Assembly: GCF_003342675.1 (NCBI RefSeq)
Contig: NZ_CP031148.1
Coordinates: forward strand, 1-64,000
Direction: 5' to 3'
DNA from: Haloplanus rubicundus
Lineage (GTDB): Archaea; Halobacteriota; Halobacteria; Halobacteriales; Haloferacaceae
DNA: 64,000 bases
This document shows positions 50,778 to 60,133 of the stretch, piece by piece. Position 1 is the stretch's first letter; every line of letters begins with the position of its first letter. Made by a program: the position numbers and the translations under genes. Below the pieces are notes generated by a model that worked only from the letters and a program-made list of their open reading frames with translations, did no database searches and was not told the origin of the DNA.

Positions 50778-52081
50778 CCGGGCGTCTCACGCGGCGCGGC
50801 GCGCTCGTCGCCCTCGGAGCCCTCGCCGGCTGTAGCGGCGCGAACCCGCTCTCCTCGGAGCCGGACCCGGTCGAACTCGACGCCGCCGCGCTCCGCGGCG
50901 TCGTCGACGACTCGGCGCCGTCGCTTCCCGAACGACTCCCCGTCGGGATCACCGAGGCTCACGTCGTGGCCAGCGAGGATCGGGGGCGGATGCTCCTCGA
51001 CGCCGTGCCCGCGCGCCTCGGTCCAGACGAGATTCCGAACGGCGCGATCCGCGAGGAGGTGCGCCACGCCCGCGAACGCGCCGCGACGGAGCTTTCGGCA
51101 GCGGCGACGGCACCGACGCCGTTCGCCCGGCTGGAGGCGTTCGCTGGCGCCCGGGCCGAAGCGCGCTTCGCCGCCGGTTCGTGGCGCGCCATCGACGAGG
51201 GACTGACCCGCGAGGACCTCCGGGAGGAGGCCGAGGCGGTTCGTTCGGACCGCCGGGCGCTCCGCGACCGGTGGCGCTACGTCGGCGACGACCCCGTCGA
51301 GGCGACGCTCGTCCACGCCGCCATCGAGCACCGGATCGCGTCCGGGCGAAGCGACATCGCGGTCGGCGAACCGCACCGCTACCGCCCCGGCAACCCGCTC
51401 GGCGTCGGCGAAATCGCCGAAGAGGTCGAGCGCGCACGCGTCGCCGTCGACGACGCCGCCCACCTCTACGACCGGCTGACGGCGACGCTCGACGAGCCGG
51501 TCGACCTGCGCGACCGACTGGTCGACGCCCGACGGCGGCTCCGCGAGGCGTTCGAGACCGAACGCGAGGCCCTGTCGTCGGTCGATCCGCAGGAACCCTG
51601 GCGGATCGAGGGGATCGACGTCGAGGACACGCCGGCCGCGGAGGCACTCGAAGAGCTCTTCCGCCCCGTCAATCCGGAACGCGACGACGGCTGGGACGAG
51701 ACGACGCCGGCCGAGGCGCTGACGTGGGCACACGCCTCCTTCGTCACGCTGGCGGCGTTCACCGCCCTCCGCGAGCGGGTGCGCGAGGGCGAGACGTTCG
51801 CCGTCGAGTCGACGGCGGACGTCGACGCCGCGCGATCGGCCGCCATCGAGGCGTTGCGCGCCGCCGAGGCGTCGCCAGCGGAGCCGGCGCTGACGCGGCA
51901 CTCGACGGCCGAACTCGCCGCGCAGGTGGCGTGGGTCGACGAGGAACTGCGGAACGTCGACGAGAGCGTTCGGGCGTCGTGGCTCCGCAACGACGTGGGG
52001 ACGTATCTGACCGTGATGGCGCGAGCGCGGGCGACGCCGGCGGCGAGCGAACGGGTGGCGGAAGCGCTGCGGTCGGGGTAG
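50774..52081 (+). CDS. Tat lipoprotein, helical, unknown, second gene of a pair
   Basis: A 435-residue protein with the signal MTGRLTRRGALVALGALAGC (twin arginine plus lipobox). The mature part is almost all helical and rich in Ala, Arg and Glu (RHARERAATELSAAATAP, RSDRRALRDRWRYVGDDP), with no cysteine beyond the lipobox. It is translationally coupled to the preceding lipoprotein, and the two probably act together on the cell surface. Confidence 0.8.
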   Translation: MTGRLTRRGALVALGALAGCSGANPLSSEPDPVELDAAALRGVVDDSAPSLPERLPVGITEAHVVASEDRGRMLLDAVPARLGPDEIPNGAIREEVRHARERAATELSAAATAPTPFARLEAFAGARAEARFAAGSWRAIDEGLTREDLREEAEAVRSDRRALRDRWRYVGDDPVEATLVHAAIEHRIASGRSDIAVGEPHRYRPGNPLGVGEIAEEVERARVAVDDAAHLYDRLTATLDEPVDLRDRLVDARRRLREAFETEREALSSVDPQEPWRIEGIDVEDTPAAEALEELFRPVNPERDDGWDETTPAEALTWAHASFVTLAAFTALRERVREGETFAVESTADVDAARSAAIEALRAAEASPAEPALTRHSTAELAAQVAWVDEELRNVDESVRASWLRNDVGTYLTVMARARATPAASERVAEALRSG

Positions 52082-52270
52082 GTAGGGCCTCGGTCGCGTC
52101 GCTCTCACCCCACCACGCTCCGCGGCTCGTCCCTCGCCGCTCCGCCACGAGGCCTCGCACCCCTCTCACGGGTCACTCACGTTCCCCGTTCGAATCGAGG
52201 TCCCGTTCCCGACGGTCACGGAACCTCGCACCCGAAAGGCAATTGCCCCGGGACCGAGAGATATCCGACA

Positions 52271-53116
52271 ATGCGCATCGCCGTCCCCAATAAGGGCCGC
52301 CTGCACGACCCGTCGATAGACCTGCTGGAACGCGCCGGCCTGCACCTCGAAGGCGGCGCGGACCGGAAACTCTACGCGGACACCGTCGACCCCGACGTGA
52401 CCGCCCTGTTCGCCCGCGCCGCCGACATCCCCGAGTACGTCGCGGACGGTGCCGCCGCGGTCGGCATCACGGGCCTCGATCAGGTTCGGGAGTCGGGTCA
52501 CGACCTGGTGGACCTGCTGGATCTGGAGTTCGGCCGGTGTCGCCTCGTCGTCGCCGCGCCGGAAGACGGCGACATCGAGACGGTCGCGGACCTCGAAGGT
52601 GGCACCGTCGCCACCGAGTTCCCCCGCATCACCCGCGACTTCTTCGCGGATCGCGGCGTCGACGCCGAGGTGGTGGAGGTGACGGGTGCGACGGAGCTCA
52701 CCCCCCACGTCGACATGGCCGACGCCATCGTCGACATCACGTCGACGGGGACGACCCTCCGGGTCAACCGACTGGCCGAAATCGAGGAGGTGCTCGCGAG
52801 TTCGGTCCGCCTCTTCGCCCACCCCGGCGCCGTCGACGACGAGAAGGTCCAACAACTCGTCACCGCTTTCGAGTCCGTCCTCGCCGCCGAGGACAGACGC
52901 TACCTCATGTTGAACGTCTCGGAGGACCGCCTCGACGACGTGCGCGACGTGTTGCCGGGAATGGGCGGGCCGACGGTGATGGACGTGGCCGGCAGCGACG
53001 ACGTGGCGGTCCACGCCGTCGTCGAGGAGCGGGCCGTCTTCGGCGTCATCAACGACCTCAAGGCGATGGGGGCGAGCGACATCCTCGTCACCGAAATCGA
53101 GCGGCTGGTGGAGTAA
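52271..53116 (+). CDS. hisG: ATP phosphoribosyltransferase, long form (HisG)
   Basis: A 281-residue HisG catalysing the first step of histidine synthesis. [48 protein letters not shown] and [14 protein letters not shown] are diagnostic; the C-terminal regulatory domain (about 205-281, ending [15 protein letters not shown]) identifies the long, His-inhibited form. A perfect ggcaattgcc palindrome (52238-52247) lies upstream. Other his genes are not in the window. Confidence 0.96.
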   Translation: MRIAVPNKGRLHDPSIDLLERAGLHLEGGADRKLYADTVDPDVTALFARAADIPEYVADGAAAVGITGLDQVRESGHDLVDLLDLEFGRCRLVVAAPEDGDIETVADLEGGTVATEFPRITRDFFADRGVDAEVVEVTGATELTPHVDMADAIVDITSTGTTLRVNRLAEIEEVLASSVRLFAHPGAVDDEKVQQLVTAFESVLAAEDRRYLMLNVSEDRLDDVRDVLPGMGGPTVMDVAGSDDVAVHAVVEERAVFGVINDLKAMGASDILVTEIERLVE

Positions 53117-53233
53117 CGCGCCCGTTCCTCGCCGACCGGCGCGCCCTCGTCCCCGAGGCGACTTTCCCGAAAAGTGAAATCTACCTCACATTTTTATCCC
53201 CGCGGCCCACCAAGAGCGAGTGGTGAACGTCTC

Positions 53234-53476
53234 ATGAACAAGAACGTCGGCGGTTACGACAGGGTCTGGCGGTTCGTCGTTGGAGCGGTGTTACTCGTCG
53301 CCGGAGTCGTCGGCTACGTCGGGATGGTACGCGTCGCCGTGGGTCCCGTCCCACAGGCACTCGTGGCGCTGCTACTCGTCCTGCTTGGGGTGATCCTGAT
53401 CGTGACCGGCTACACGCAGACGTGCCTGCTCAACCGCCTGCTGGGGCTGAACACCTACGACCCGCGCGGTCGGTGA
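53234..53476 (+). CDS. DUF2892-type inner-membrane protein
   Basis: An 80-residue protein with two membrane helices (VVGAVLLVAGVVGYVGM and ALVALLLVLLGVILIVTGY). The N-terminal MNKNVGGYDRVWRF and the CLLNRLLGLNT tail are the DUF2892 hallmark. The upstream promoter has ttttatcc and a gtgaaatctacctcac inverted repeat (53175-53190). Members often accompany rhodanese-type sulfur proteins, but none is adjacent. Confidence 0.9.
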   Translation: MNKNVGGYDRVWRFVVGAVLLVAGVVGYVGMVRVAVGPVPQALVALLLVLLGVILIVTGYTQTCLLNRLLGLNTYDPRGR

Positions 53477-53481
53477 CCGGC

Positions 53482-54516
53482 CTACTCGCGGTCACCGGGC
53501 GCCGGTTCCCACCGGTCCGTGTCGACGGGCGTCTCTGCATCGCCGGAATCACCCCGTAGCTCCGGCGTCGTCACTGCGGGATCGATCCGTAGCTCGCCCG
53601 TCCGCCACCGGACCCAGACGGCGATGGCGACGGTACCGACGATCATCGCACCGAGGCCGAGGAGACCGGCCTCGGGACCGAACGCGCCGCCGGTGACGAC
53701 ATCCGGCCCCGTCTCCTCGACGGCGACGACGCTCGCGCCGACGCCGAGGCCGGAGACGGGAAAGCCGTAGACGCCGCCCTGAAACAGGTTCCAGGTCGTA
53801 TGCAGGCCGATGGGGACCGCGAGGTCACCGGTCAGGACGTAGCCGACGGCGAGCATGACGCCCGCGAGGACGATGGCGAGCGTCGAGAGGAGCGTCGCGT
53901 TCGGGTTGTTGGCGTGGGCGAGGCCGAAGACGAGCGAGGAGAGCGCCGTCGCACCCACCACGGCGCCCCGGTCGCCGAGCCACCCGACGAGGCCCTCCGC
54001 GGCGTTCGTCAGCAGGTAGCCACGCAGGAGGAGTTCCTCGTAGACGCCGACGGCGACGAAGATGGCGACGAGGCCGGCGAACCGAACCGCGAAGCCGGCC
54101 CGAGGTTGGAGGGTGCCGGTGACCCGCAGCCACCCGAACGCGAGGCCGACGAGGAAGACGAGCGTCAACAGGCCGGCGCCGAGCGCGAGGCCGAACCCGC
54201 AGTCGAGCCACCAGCCGCGGTCGATCCGGAGGCCGAAATCGCGGACGCGCCGCCGGTCGACGTACCGGCCAGCGATCAGGACCGCGAGCGTGACGGTGCC
54301 GCCGGTGAGGGCGACGCCGACGACGGCGACGAGGGTCGTCGCGACGGCCTCCCCGAACGCCGTCGAGAGCCACGACCGGAGGGCGCCGAAGCCGACGGCC
54401 GCACCGACGCTCGTTCCGATGGCGAGCAACGCCGCGACGACGATCAGGAGGACGACCCGGAGGAGCGCACGAGGACGGCGCTCGGCGTCGTTCCACAGGA
54501 CGCCTCGGAGGCTCAT
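53482..54516 (-). CDS. CPBP family intramembrane glutamic protease
   Basis: A 344-residue multi-pass membrane protein with eight or so helices. The CPBP (Abi) active-site motifs are present: VYEELLLRGYL (EExxxR), FGLAHANN and GLHTTWNLF. In other organisms such proteases mature CAAX-like or signalling peptides. The ATG at 54516 is preferred; a start at 54543 would add nine residues. C-terminal tail is acidic and cytoplasmic. Confidence 0.9.
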   Translation of the reverse strand: MSLRGVLWNDAERRPRALLRVVLLIVVAALLAIGTSVGAAVGFGALRSWLSTAFGEAVATTLVAVVGVALTGGTVTLAVLIAGRYVDRRRVRDFGLRIDRGWWLDCGFGLALGAGLLTLVFLVGLAFGWLRVTGTLQPRAGFAVRFAGLVAIFVAVGVYEELLLRGYLLTNAAEGLVGWLGDRGAVVGATALSSLVFGLAHANNPNATLLSTLAIVLAGVMLAVGYVLTGDLAVPIGLHTTWNLFQGGVYGFPVSGLGVGASVVAVEETGPDVVTGGAFGPEAGLLGLGAMIVGTVAIAVWVRWRTGELRIDPAVTTPELRGDSGDAETPVDTDRWEPAPGDRE

Positions 54517-54634
54517 GGGCGGCACGTCGGGAGCGGCGTCCAAGAGAGTTGCCGTCGACTCGCCGTTAGTTCAACGAAGTAATATAATGAACGTATGCGC
54601 AAGATTAGTGTCATCTGGTAACGAAGACCGTGGT

Positions 54635-54865
54635 ATGGGAACTCGTACGTACGGCGCTGACGGGCTAGTACCGGCCGGCGCACCGCTCGACGCCGTGGAC
54701 ACGCTCCTCACGGGCGGCGGGGCAGTCGGGCTCTTGCTGTACGTCGTGGCGTTGCTGCTCGGACACACCGAGGCAGCGACGGTCGGTGTGGGCGTCGGCG
54801 TCGCCTGCGTGCTCGGCACGCTCACGATTCGGAGCGCCCGGGAGGCCGCTCGGGCGCTCGGTTAG
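54635..54865 (+). CDS. Small two-helix membrane protein
   Basis: A 76-residue protein starting MGTRTYGADGLVPAG with two hydrophobic helices (AVGLLLYVVALLLG and ATVGVGVGVACVLGTL). An alternative ATG at 54587 would add 16 residues. It overlaps the convergent membrane-protein gene by four bases. Function unknown. Confidence 0.65.
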   Translation: MGTRTYGADGLVPAGAPLDAVDTLLTGGGAVGLLLYVVALLLGHTEAATVGVGVGVACVLGTLTIRSAREAARALG

Positions 54866-55242
54866 CCCGGCGCCGAGCGGACGAGAACGTAGAGGCTGAA
54901 GAGGATGGCACCGAGGATGATGCTGACGACGGCGTGGATGAGTGTGACGCCCGCGGTGAGTCGCCGGTCGAGGTCGTAGACGTACCGGATCACCAGCGCG
55001 TCGACGACGAGGGCGACGGCGACGGCGGGGAGGGAGGGGAGTTCGAGCGCCGCGGCGACGACGGCGATGGCGGCGGGGAGCGGGCCGACGAGGAAGGCGT
55101 TGCGAACCGGCACGTCGCCGAGGACGTTCCGAGCGGCGAGGTGGGCGGTGAGGGAGAGAAACAGGGCGAACAGTGCGACGGTGCCGGCGACGGCCAGCGG
55201 CGGGGCCCGGCCGACACCGGTCTGCAGGGAGACGGGGTCCAT
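54862..55242 (-). CDS. Four-helix membrane protein of unknown function
   Basis: A 126-residue protein with about four membrane helices (LAVAGTVALFALFLSLTAHL, AFLVGPLPAAIAVVAAALEL, AVAVALVVDALVIRYVY and LIHAVVSIILGAILFSLYVL). It lies just downstream of the TBP gene on the same strand and could be co-transcribed. No motif indicates function. Confidence 0.78.
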   Translation of the reverse strand: MDPVSLQTGVGRAPPLAVAGTVALFALFLSLTAHLAARNVLGDVPVRNAFLVGPLPAAIAVVAAALELPSLPAVAVALVVDALVIRYVYDLDRRLTAGVTLIHAVVSIILGAILFSLYVLVRSAPG

Positions 55243-55257
55243 CGGGGCGACGACGAA

Positions 55258-55818
55258 CTATCCCAAGAGGCCGAGCTCTTCGAGTCGGGAGACGATCACG
55301 TCGACGGCTTCCTCGGCGTCTTCGGGCTGTTTCCCGCCCGTGATGACGAGTTTGCCGGAGCCGAAGAGGAGCGCGACCACGTCGGGGTCGTCGAGGCGGT
55401 AGACGAGACCCGGGAACTGCTCGGGTTCGTACTCGATGTTTTCGAGGCCGAGACCGATGGCGATGGCGTTCAGGTTGAGGTTCTTGCCCAGGTCGGCGCT
55501 CGTGACGATGTTCTGGACGACGATCTCCGGCTCCTCGTCGACGCTGATCTTGAGGTCGCGGAGTTTGTCGAAGACGATGTGCAGGCTCTCGTGTACGTCG
55601 GCCGTCGACTTCGCGCCGGTGCAGACGATCTTGCCCGAGCGGAAGATCAGGGCCGCCGACTTGGGGTTCTGCGTCCGGTAGACGAGCCCCGGAAACTGTT
55701 CGGGGTCGTAGTCCGCACCTTCGAGGTCCATCGCCACGCTCTGGAGGTCGAGTTCCTGTCCGATTCCGGTAGAAGCCACCACGTTTTCGATGTTGATCGT
55801 CTCCTTGGGATCGGTCAT
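55258..55818 (-). CDS. tbp: TATA-box binding protein TBP
   Basis: A 186-residue archaeal TBP made of two imperfect repeats. Each has the PEQFPGLVYR motif (near residues 39-48 and 130-139). The DNA-contacting strands and stirrup positions (NPKSAALIFRSGKIVCTGAK, DPDVVALLFGSGKLVITGGK) are intact. The acidic C-terminus ends LEELGLLG. Haloarchaea carry several TBPs; this copy looks like a housekeeping form. Confidence 0.98.
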   Translation of the reverse strand: MTDPKETINIENVVASTGIGQELDLQSVAMDLEGADYDPEQFPGLVYRTQNPKSAALIFRSGKIVCTGAKSTADVHESLHIVFDKLRDLKISVDEEPEIVVQNIVTSADLGKNLNLNAIAIGLGLENIEYEPEQFPGLVYRLDDPDVVALLFGSGKLVITGGKQPEDAEEAVDVIVSRLEELGLLG

Positions 55819-55882
55819 GAGACGACTTAAATGTCGTATTTAAGGTTTAAAAAGGTTGGTGGCGAGGGCGAACGGTAGCCTC
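55819..55882. promoter_or_regulatory. Divergent TBP / methyltransferase promoter
   Basis: A 64-base intergenic region with A/T-rich tatttaaggtttaaaaa (55837-55853) serving both directions. On the minus strand a tttaaacc element lies about 28 bases before the TBP ATG. It is a natural site for TBP autoregulation. Confidence 0.6.
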
Positions 55883-56878
55883 ATGCCGCCGGCGGTCGGA
55901 CCCGAACGCGTGTACGGTCTCGAACTCGCGGGTGAGGACGACGCCTTCGCGGCCCGGGAGGCGGCGTGTGCGGCGACGGCCGTCGAGCCCGTCGCGCCCG
56001 GCCTCGCGACGGCCCGCGGCGTCGACGCCGACCGCCTCCGGACGCTCGCCTACACCCACCGCGCCAGCCGACTGCTCGGGCGGTGTGAAGCGGCCGTCGA
56101 GGCCGCGCGGGCGCTCGTCGCGGCGGCCACGATGGATCGCTCGGGCACCGTCGCCGTCCGCGCCCGCGACGTGCGGGGGACGGCGGGCGTCGACACCCGT
56201 CGCACCGAACGCGAACTCGGGGCGGCACTCGTCGACCGCGGCTTCGCCGTCGATCTCGACGACCCGGACCACGAACTCCGGGCGTGCTTCGCCGGGGATA
56301 CCTGCCTCGTGGGCTGGCTGGTCGCCGAGAGCGTCCGCGACTACGGCGACCGCAAGCCGACCGACCGGCCGTTCTTCCAGCCCGGGAGCATGGCGCCGCT
56401 CGACGCCCGTGCGTTCGTCAACCTCGCCGGCGCCGAACCGGGGGCGACGATCCTCGATCCGATGTGCGGGACGGGCGGCACCCTGATCGAGGCGGGGCTC
56501 GTCGGTGCCCGTCCCGTCGGAATCGACGCCCAGTGGAAGATGGTGCGGGGCGCCCGCGAGAACTGCCGGGCGTATCTCGACGGCGCGTTCCACGCCCTCC
56601 GCGGCGACGCGACGGCCCTCCCCCTCGTCGACGACGCGGTCGACGGCGTGGTCTTCGACGCGCCCTACGGTCGGCAGTCGAAGATCGCCCGCCACACGCT
56701 CGCGGACCTCGTGTCGGGGGCGCTCGCGGAGGCGGGGCGCGTGGCCCCGCGAGCGGTCGTCGTCGCCGACCGGTCGTGGACCGAGGCGGCCGAGGCGGCG
56801 GGATGGACGGTCGTGGACACCTTCGAACGCCGGGTGCACCGCTCGCTCACGCGGCACGTCCACCTGCTGGAGCGGTAA
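55883..56878 (+). CDS. tRNA (guanine-10) N2-methyltransferase-like, THUMP protein
   Basis: A 331-residue Trm-G10-type methyltransferase. An N-terminal THUMP-like RNA-binding part precedes the SAM domain with LDPMCGTGGTLIEAGL (about 192-207) and the catalytic motif DAPYGRQSK (about 258-266), which replaces the family's NPPY-like tetrapeptide. It would modify G10 of tRNA. The ATG at 55883 is chosen; a longer frame from 55856 is unlikely. It converges with the TRAP operon. Confidence 0.88.
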   Translation: MPPAVGPERVYGLELAGEDDAFAAREAACAATAVEPVAPGLATARGVDADRLRTLAYTHRASRLLGRCEAAVEAARALVAAATMDRSGTVAVRARDVRGTAGVDTRRTERELGAALVDRGFAVDLDDPDHELRACFAGDTCLVGWLVAESVRDYGDRKPTDRPFFQPGSMAPLDARAFVNLAGAEPGATILDPMCGTGGTLIEAGLVGARPVGIDAQWKMVRGARENCRAYLDGAFHALRGDATALPLVDDAVDGVVFDAPYGRQSKIARHTLADLVSGALAEAGRVAPRAVVVADRSWTEAAEAAGWTVVDTFERRVHRSLTRHVHLLER

Positions 56879-56879
56879 G

Positions 56880-59615
56880 TCAGGCGGTTTCGGGGTCCGC
56901 GTCGGTCTCGGAGCCGAAGAAACCCGAGGCCCCCTGTCCCCGGTTGCCGAGGAGGAGGGCGACGAAGAGCGCGAGGCCGACCCCCCGGAGCGCGAGGTCG
57001 ATGCCGAGTGCCACCTCGCCGCCACCGCCGGCGCCGATACCGACGAGGCCGAGTACGTCGAGGACGCCGCGAACGCCCAGCCCCGGCGCCATCAGGAGGA
57101 GCGAACTGAGCGCGAAGGCGGCGCGTTCGAGCCGAGACACCGGCGTGTAGACGTAGCCGATGACCGTCGCCGCCAACGCGACGACGCCGAGGAAGATGCC
57201 GATGACGGGGATCAACACTTCGGGGACGATGTAGCCCAGGTCGAACAGGTCGGCGGTCCCGAGGACGCGGTACTTTTCGCCCACCTCCAGCTCCGCGGCG
57301 TTCGGCTCACGGCGCAGGAGGACGATACCCGGCGCGAGGACGAACGCGAAGGGGACGATGGCCTTGTTCAAGGAGAGCGAGAAGGCCTCGATGCCGGTCT
57401 GGAAAGCGTCGGATTTCGCCACGCCCGAGGCGGCGTAGGCCGCCACGGCCACCGGCGGCGTGATGTCCGCGATGACGCCGAAATAGAGGATAAAGAGGTG
57501 GGCGGCGAGTTCGGGCACGCCGAAGGCAGTGAGCGCCGGCGCGAGCAGAGAGACGAGGATGATGTACGTCACCGTCGTCGGCATCCCCATCCCGAGCAGG
57601 ATGGAGGAGACGGCGGTCACGAGGAGCAGGAGGACGAGCGACCCGCCGGCGACGGCCTCGATGAGCGCCACCAGGTTCGGCCCGAGGCCGGTGACGCTGA
57701 TGACGCCCGGGATGATGCCCGCGGCGGCGACGGCGATGACGACCGGCACGGCCGTCCGCGCGCCGCCCTCCATGGACTTCCCGAGGAAGACGACCAGCCG
57801 GTGGAGGCCGTTGTCCGCGAGTCGCGGTCGGCCGAGGACGTCGGCGTTGGTCCGGGCGGCCCGGTCCACCGCGTCGTCGAACTCCAAGAGTGGTGCCTCG
57901 ACGAACGGATGGGTGAGGAGCGTGAGCACGCCCGCGACGATGCTGATGGCGCCGAGTTGACCGATCGTCGCCGCGAACGCGGCCGCCAGCGACTGGCCGC
58001 CGGTGCCGGTGCCGAGGAGCGCTCCCAGGATGCCGGTGCCGGCGACGTACTGGGCGCCGAGCGTCGCGGCGAACAGGCCGGTGAAGAGCGCGCCGAGTCG
58101 GCCCCGCGTCTCGTCGCTGTAGGCCGCGACGAGCGCGATCAGGGCGCCGATGGCGACGAGCGTGAACCACGCCGACCGCGCGACCGACAGCCGCTCGACG
58201 ATGAGGTAGTAGAGCAGGAGGCCGATGGGAACGAGGTAGAACCACCCCGACTTGAGATGCGACCGGATGTCGACGAGGTCGGCGGGGTCGAGGCCGCCGA
58301 TGCCGAGTTTCGAGGCCTCGAAGTGGACCATCACCCAGACGCCGAAGAAGAAGACGATGGCGGGGATGGCGGCGGCGACGATGACGTCCGCGAAGGGCGT
58401 CGCGGTGTACTGGACGATCAGGAAGGCGGCGGCGCCCATGACCGGTGGCAGGATCTGTCCCCCGGAGGAGGCGGACGCCTCGACGCCGCCCGCGAACTCG
58501 GGACGGTAGCCCGACTTCTTCATGAGCGGGATGGTGAAGGCACCCGTCGTCACCGTGTTGGCGATGGAGGAGCCGGAGATGGTCCCCATGAAGCCGGAGG
58601 CGAGGATGGAGGCCTTGGCCGGGCCGCCGCGGCGGGTGCCCGTCGCCGCGTACGCGAGGTCGATGAACCACTGCCCGGCGCCGGACATCTCGAGGAAGGC
58701 GCCGAAGAGGATGAAGATGTAGATGAACTGGACGGAGACGGTGACGGGGATGCCGAAGACGCCGTTCTCCGTGTTGTACCAGAGGTTCTGGATGATCGAG
58801 GGCCACGAGAGTTCGGGGATAGAGAGCACGCCCACGTAGGCGGCGTTCTGCGGGATGAGGACGCCGAAGCGGGCGTAGACGACGAAGGCGGCGACGATGA
58901 GCATGAGATAGAGGCTGATCGCCCGGCGGGTCGCCTCCAACACGAGGAGGACGCCGAGGACGCCGAGCACCATCGCGTAGGAGGTGTCGGCGACGGGGCC
59001 GAACAGGCCGGCGACCGGTTCGAGGAAGGTGAACACGCCCTGAATGGGGCGGCCGGCCTCCAGTCCGAGCGCGCGCATGCGCTGGATTTCGTCGAAGTCG
59101 GTGATGAAGTAGGCCGCGGAGAGCACCGCGACGGGGATCAACGTCAGGTCGAAGGGCGTCACGCGATCCATATCGGGGTCGACGAAGACCCACCGGAGCG
59201 CGCCGCCGACGACGTGGACGACCCGCGAGAGCGGGTGGTCGGGGCCGAGGCGGGCGTCGAGCGCCGCGCCGAGCGCGACACAGCGCGACGATATCGGCCC
59301 GTTGCCGGTGCTCGACGGGTAGAGCAGGAAGGTGAGCACGAGACCGAACGCGACGTGGATGGCGTTGATCTGGAGCAACTGGAGCGCGACGAAGTCCACC
59401 TCGCCGAGTCCGGGAACGGTGAGCGAGAGGACGAAGCCCTTCGCGGCGAGCCACATCTGGAAGAAGGAGAAGGCGATGCCGATGGCCGCGACGGCGACGA
59501 CCGCCCAGCCAGTCAGCGAGCGTTTGCGCTCGATCTCCTGGATGAGCGCCTCGGTCTCCTCCGGGTCCGGTTCGTCTATCGTCTCGTCGGGTGAGGTGTC
59601 GTCTTCGTCGGTCAT
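56880..59615 (-). CDS. TRAP transporter fused permease (DctQM-like)
   Basis: A 911-residue fusion of the small and large TRAP membrane components, with 16 or more predicted helices. The large domain carries SGSSIANTVTTGAFTIPLMK and PVMGAAAFLIVQYT, characteristic of the TAXI-associated TRAP permease, and GMGMPTTVTYIILVSLLAPA. It imports an organic anion driven by the ion gradient. The adjacent DUF1850 and TAXI genes complete the system. Confidence 0.92.
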   Translation of the reverse strand: MTDEDDTSPDETIDEPDPEETEALIQEIERKRSLTGWAVVAVAAIGIAFSFFQMWLAAKGFVLSLTVPGLGEVDFVALQLLQINAIHVAFGLVLTFLLYPSSTGNGPISSRCVALGAALDARLGPDHPLSRVVHVVGGALRWVFVDPDMDRVTPFDLTLIPVAVLSAAYFITDFDEIQRMRALGLEAGRPIQGVFTFLEPVAGLFGPVADTSYAMVLGVLGVLLVLEATRRAISLYLMLIVAAFVVYARFGVLIPQNAAYVGVLSIPELSWPSIIQNLWYNTENGVFGIPVTVSVQFIYIFILFGAFLEMSGAGQWFIDLAYAATGTRRGGPAKASILASGFMGTISGSSIANTVTTGAFTIPLMKKSGYRPEFAGGVEASASSGGQILPPVMGAAAFLIVQYTATPFADVIVAAAIPAIVFFFGVWVMVHFEASKLGIGGLDPADLVDIRSHLKSGWFYLVPIGLLLYYLIVERLSVARSAWFTLVAIGALIALVAAYSDETRGRLGALFTGLFAATLGAQYVAGTGILGALLGTGTGGQSLAAAFAATIGQLGAISIVAGVLTLLTHPFVEAPLLEFDDAVDRAARTNADVLGRPRLADNGLHRLVVFLGKSMEGGARTAVPVVIAVAAAGIIPGVISVTGLGPNLVALIEAVAGGSLVLLLLVTAVSSILLGMGMPTTVTYIILVSLLAPALTAFGVPELAAHLFILYFGVIADITPPVAVAAYAASGVAKSDAFQTGIEAFSLSLNKAIVPFAFVLAPGIVLLRREPNAAELEVGEKYRVLGTADLFDLGYIVPEVLIPVIGIFLGVVALAATVIGYVYTPVSRLERAAFALSSLLLMAPGLGVRGVLDVLGLVGIGAGGGGEVALGIDLALRGVGLALFVALLLGNRGQGASGFFGSETDADPETA

Positions 59616-60103
59616 CTATCGACTCCGTGAAGTGGCAACGCGAACGCGGACCGGCGGTGGATCGAGAGCGTCACCGACCGGCCGTTCGAGAGCGCGACCA
59701 GATCGTGCGTCTCGTCGCCGACGTGAAGTCGGTGGCCGGCGATCCGTCCGGGAGCGACGGTCAATCGCTCGTAACTCCCCGGTGGATCGTAGATAAAGGT
59801 CCCGTTCTTCCGGGTGACGTTCGCGCGGCTCGGCAGCCCCCAGCCGTACGATTCGAACTCCATGTGGGTCATCTCCAGTCGGTCGCCACGGATGGTGTAG
59901 GCCTCGTAGACGCGGGTCTTCTCGACGCTGTGGGTGTATTCGAGAGCGACGACAGTGCCGTTGTCGACGGGTGTTTCGAGGTACGTCTCGCCCGTCTCCG
60001 CGTCGCTGACGACGAGCACCCGTCGGTCGGGGACAGCCGCGGCGCTCCCGAGGGCCGCGACGAGGACGACGAACGCGACGGCGGCGACGTATCGGCGCTT
60101 CAT
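59612..60103 (-). CDS. DUF1850 protein
   Basis: A 163-residue protein with an N-terminal membrane helix (YVAAVAFVVLVAALGSAAAV) and a beta-rich outer domain (YLETPVDNGTVVALEYTHSV, FESYGWGLPSR). DUF1850 genes regularly sit between TAXI binding proteins and TRAP permeases, as here. The four-base overlap with the permease start makes them translationally coupled. Function unknown. Confidence 0.88.
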   Translation of the reverse strand: MKRRYVAAVAFVVLVAALGSAAAVPDRRVLVVSDAETGETYLETPVDNGTVVALEYTHSVEKTRVYEAYTIRGDRLEMTHMEFESYGWGLPSRANVTRKNGTFIYDPPGSYERLTVAPGRIAGHRLHVGDETHDLVALSNGRSVTLSIHRRSAFALPLHGVDR

Positions 60104-60133
60104 GGCGGTCGAAAACGGTTCGCAGGACCGGCG

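Noticed and set aside
54062-54865. Long upstream extension of the small membrane protein
   Set aside because: It is antisense to the CPBP protease gene; a start at 54635 gives a sensible two-helix protein.
56505-59594. 1,029-residue open frame antisense to the TRAP permease
   Set aside because: Composition is an Asp/Glu/Gly-rich shadow of membrane-helix codons; the permease is certain.
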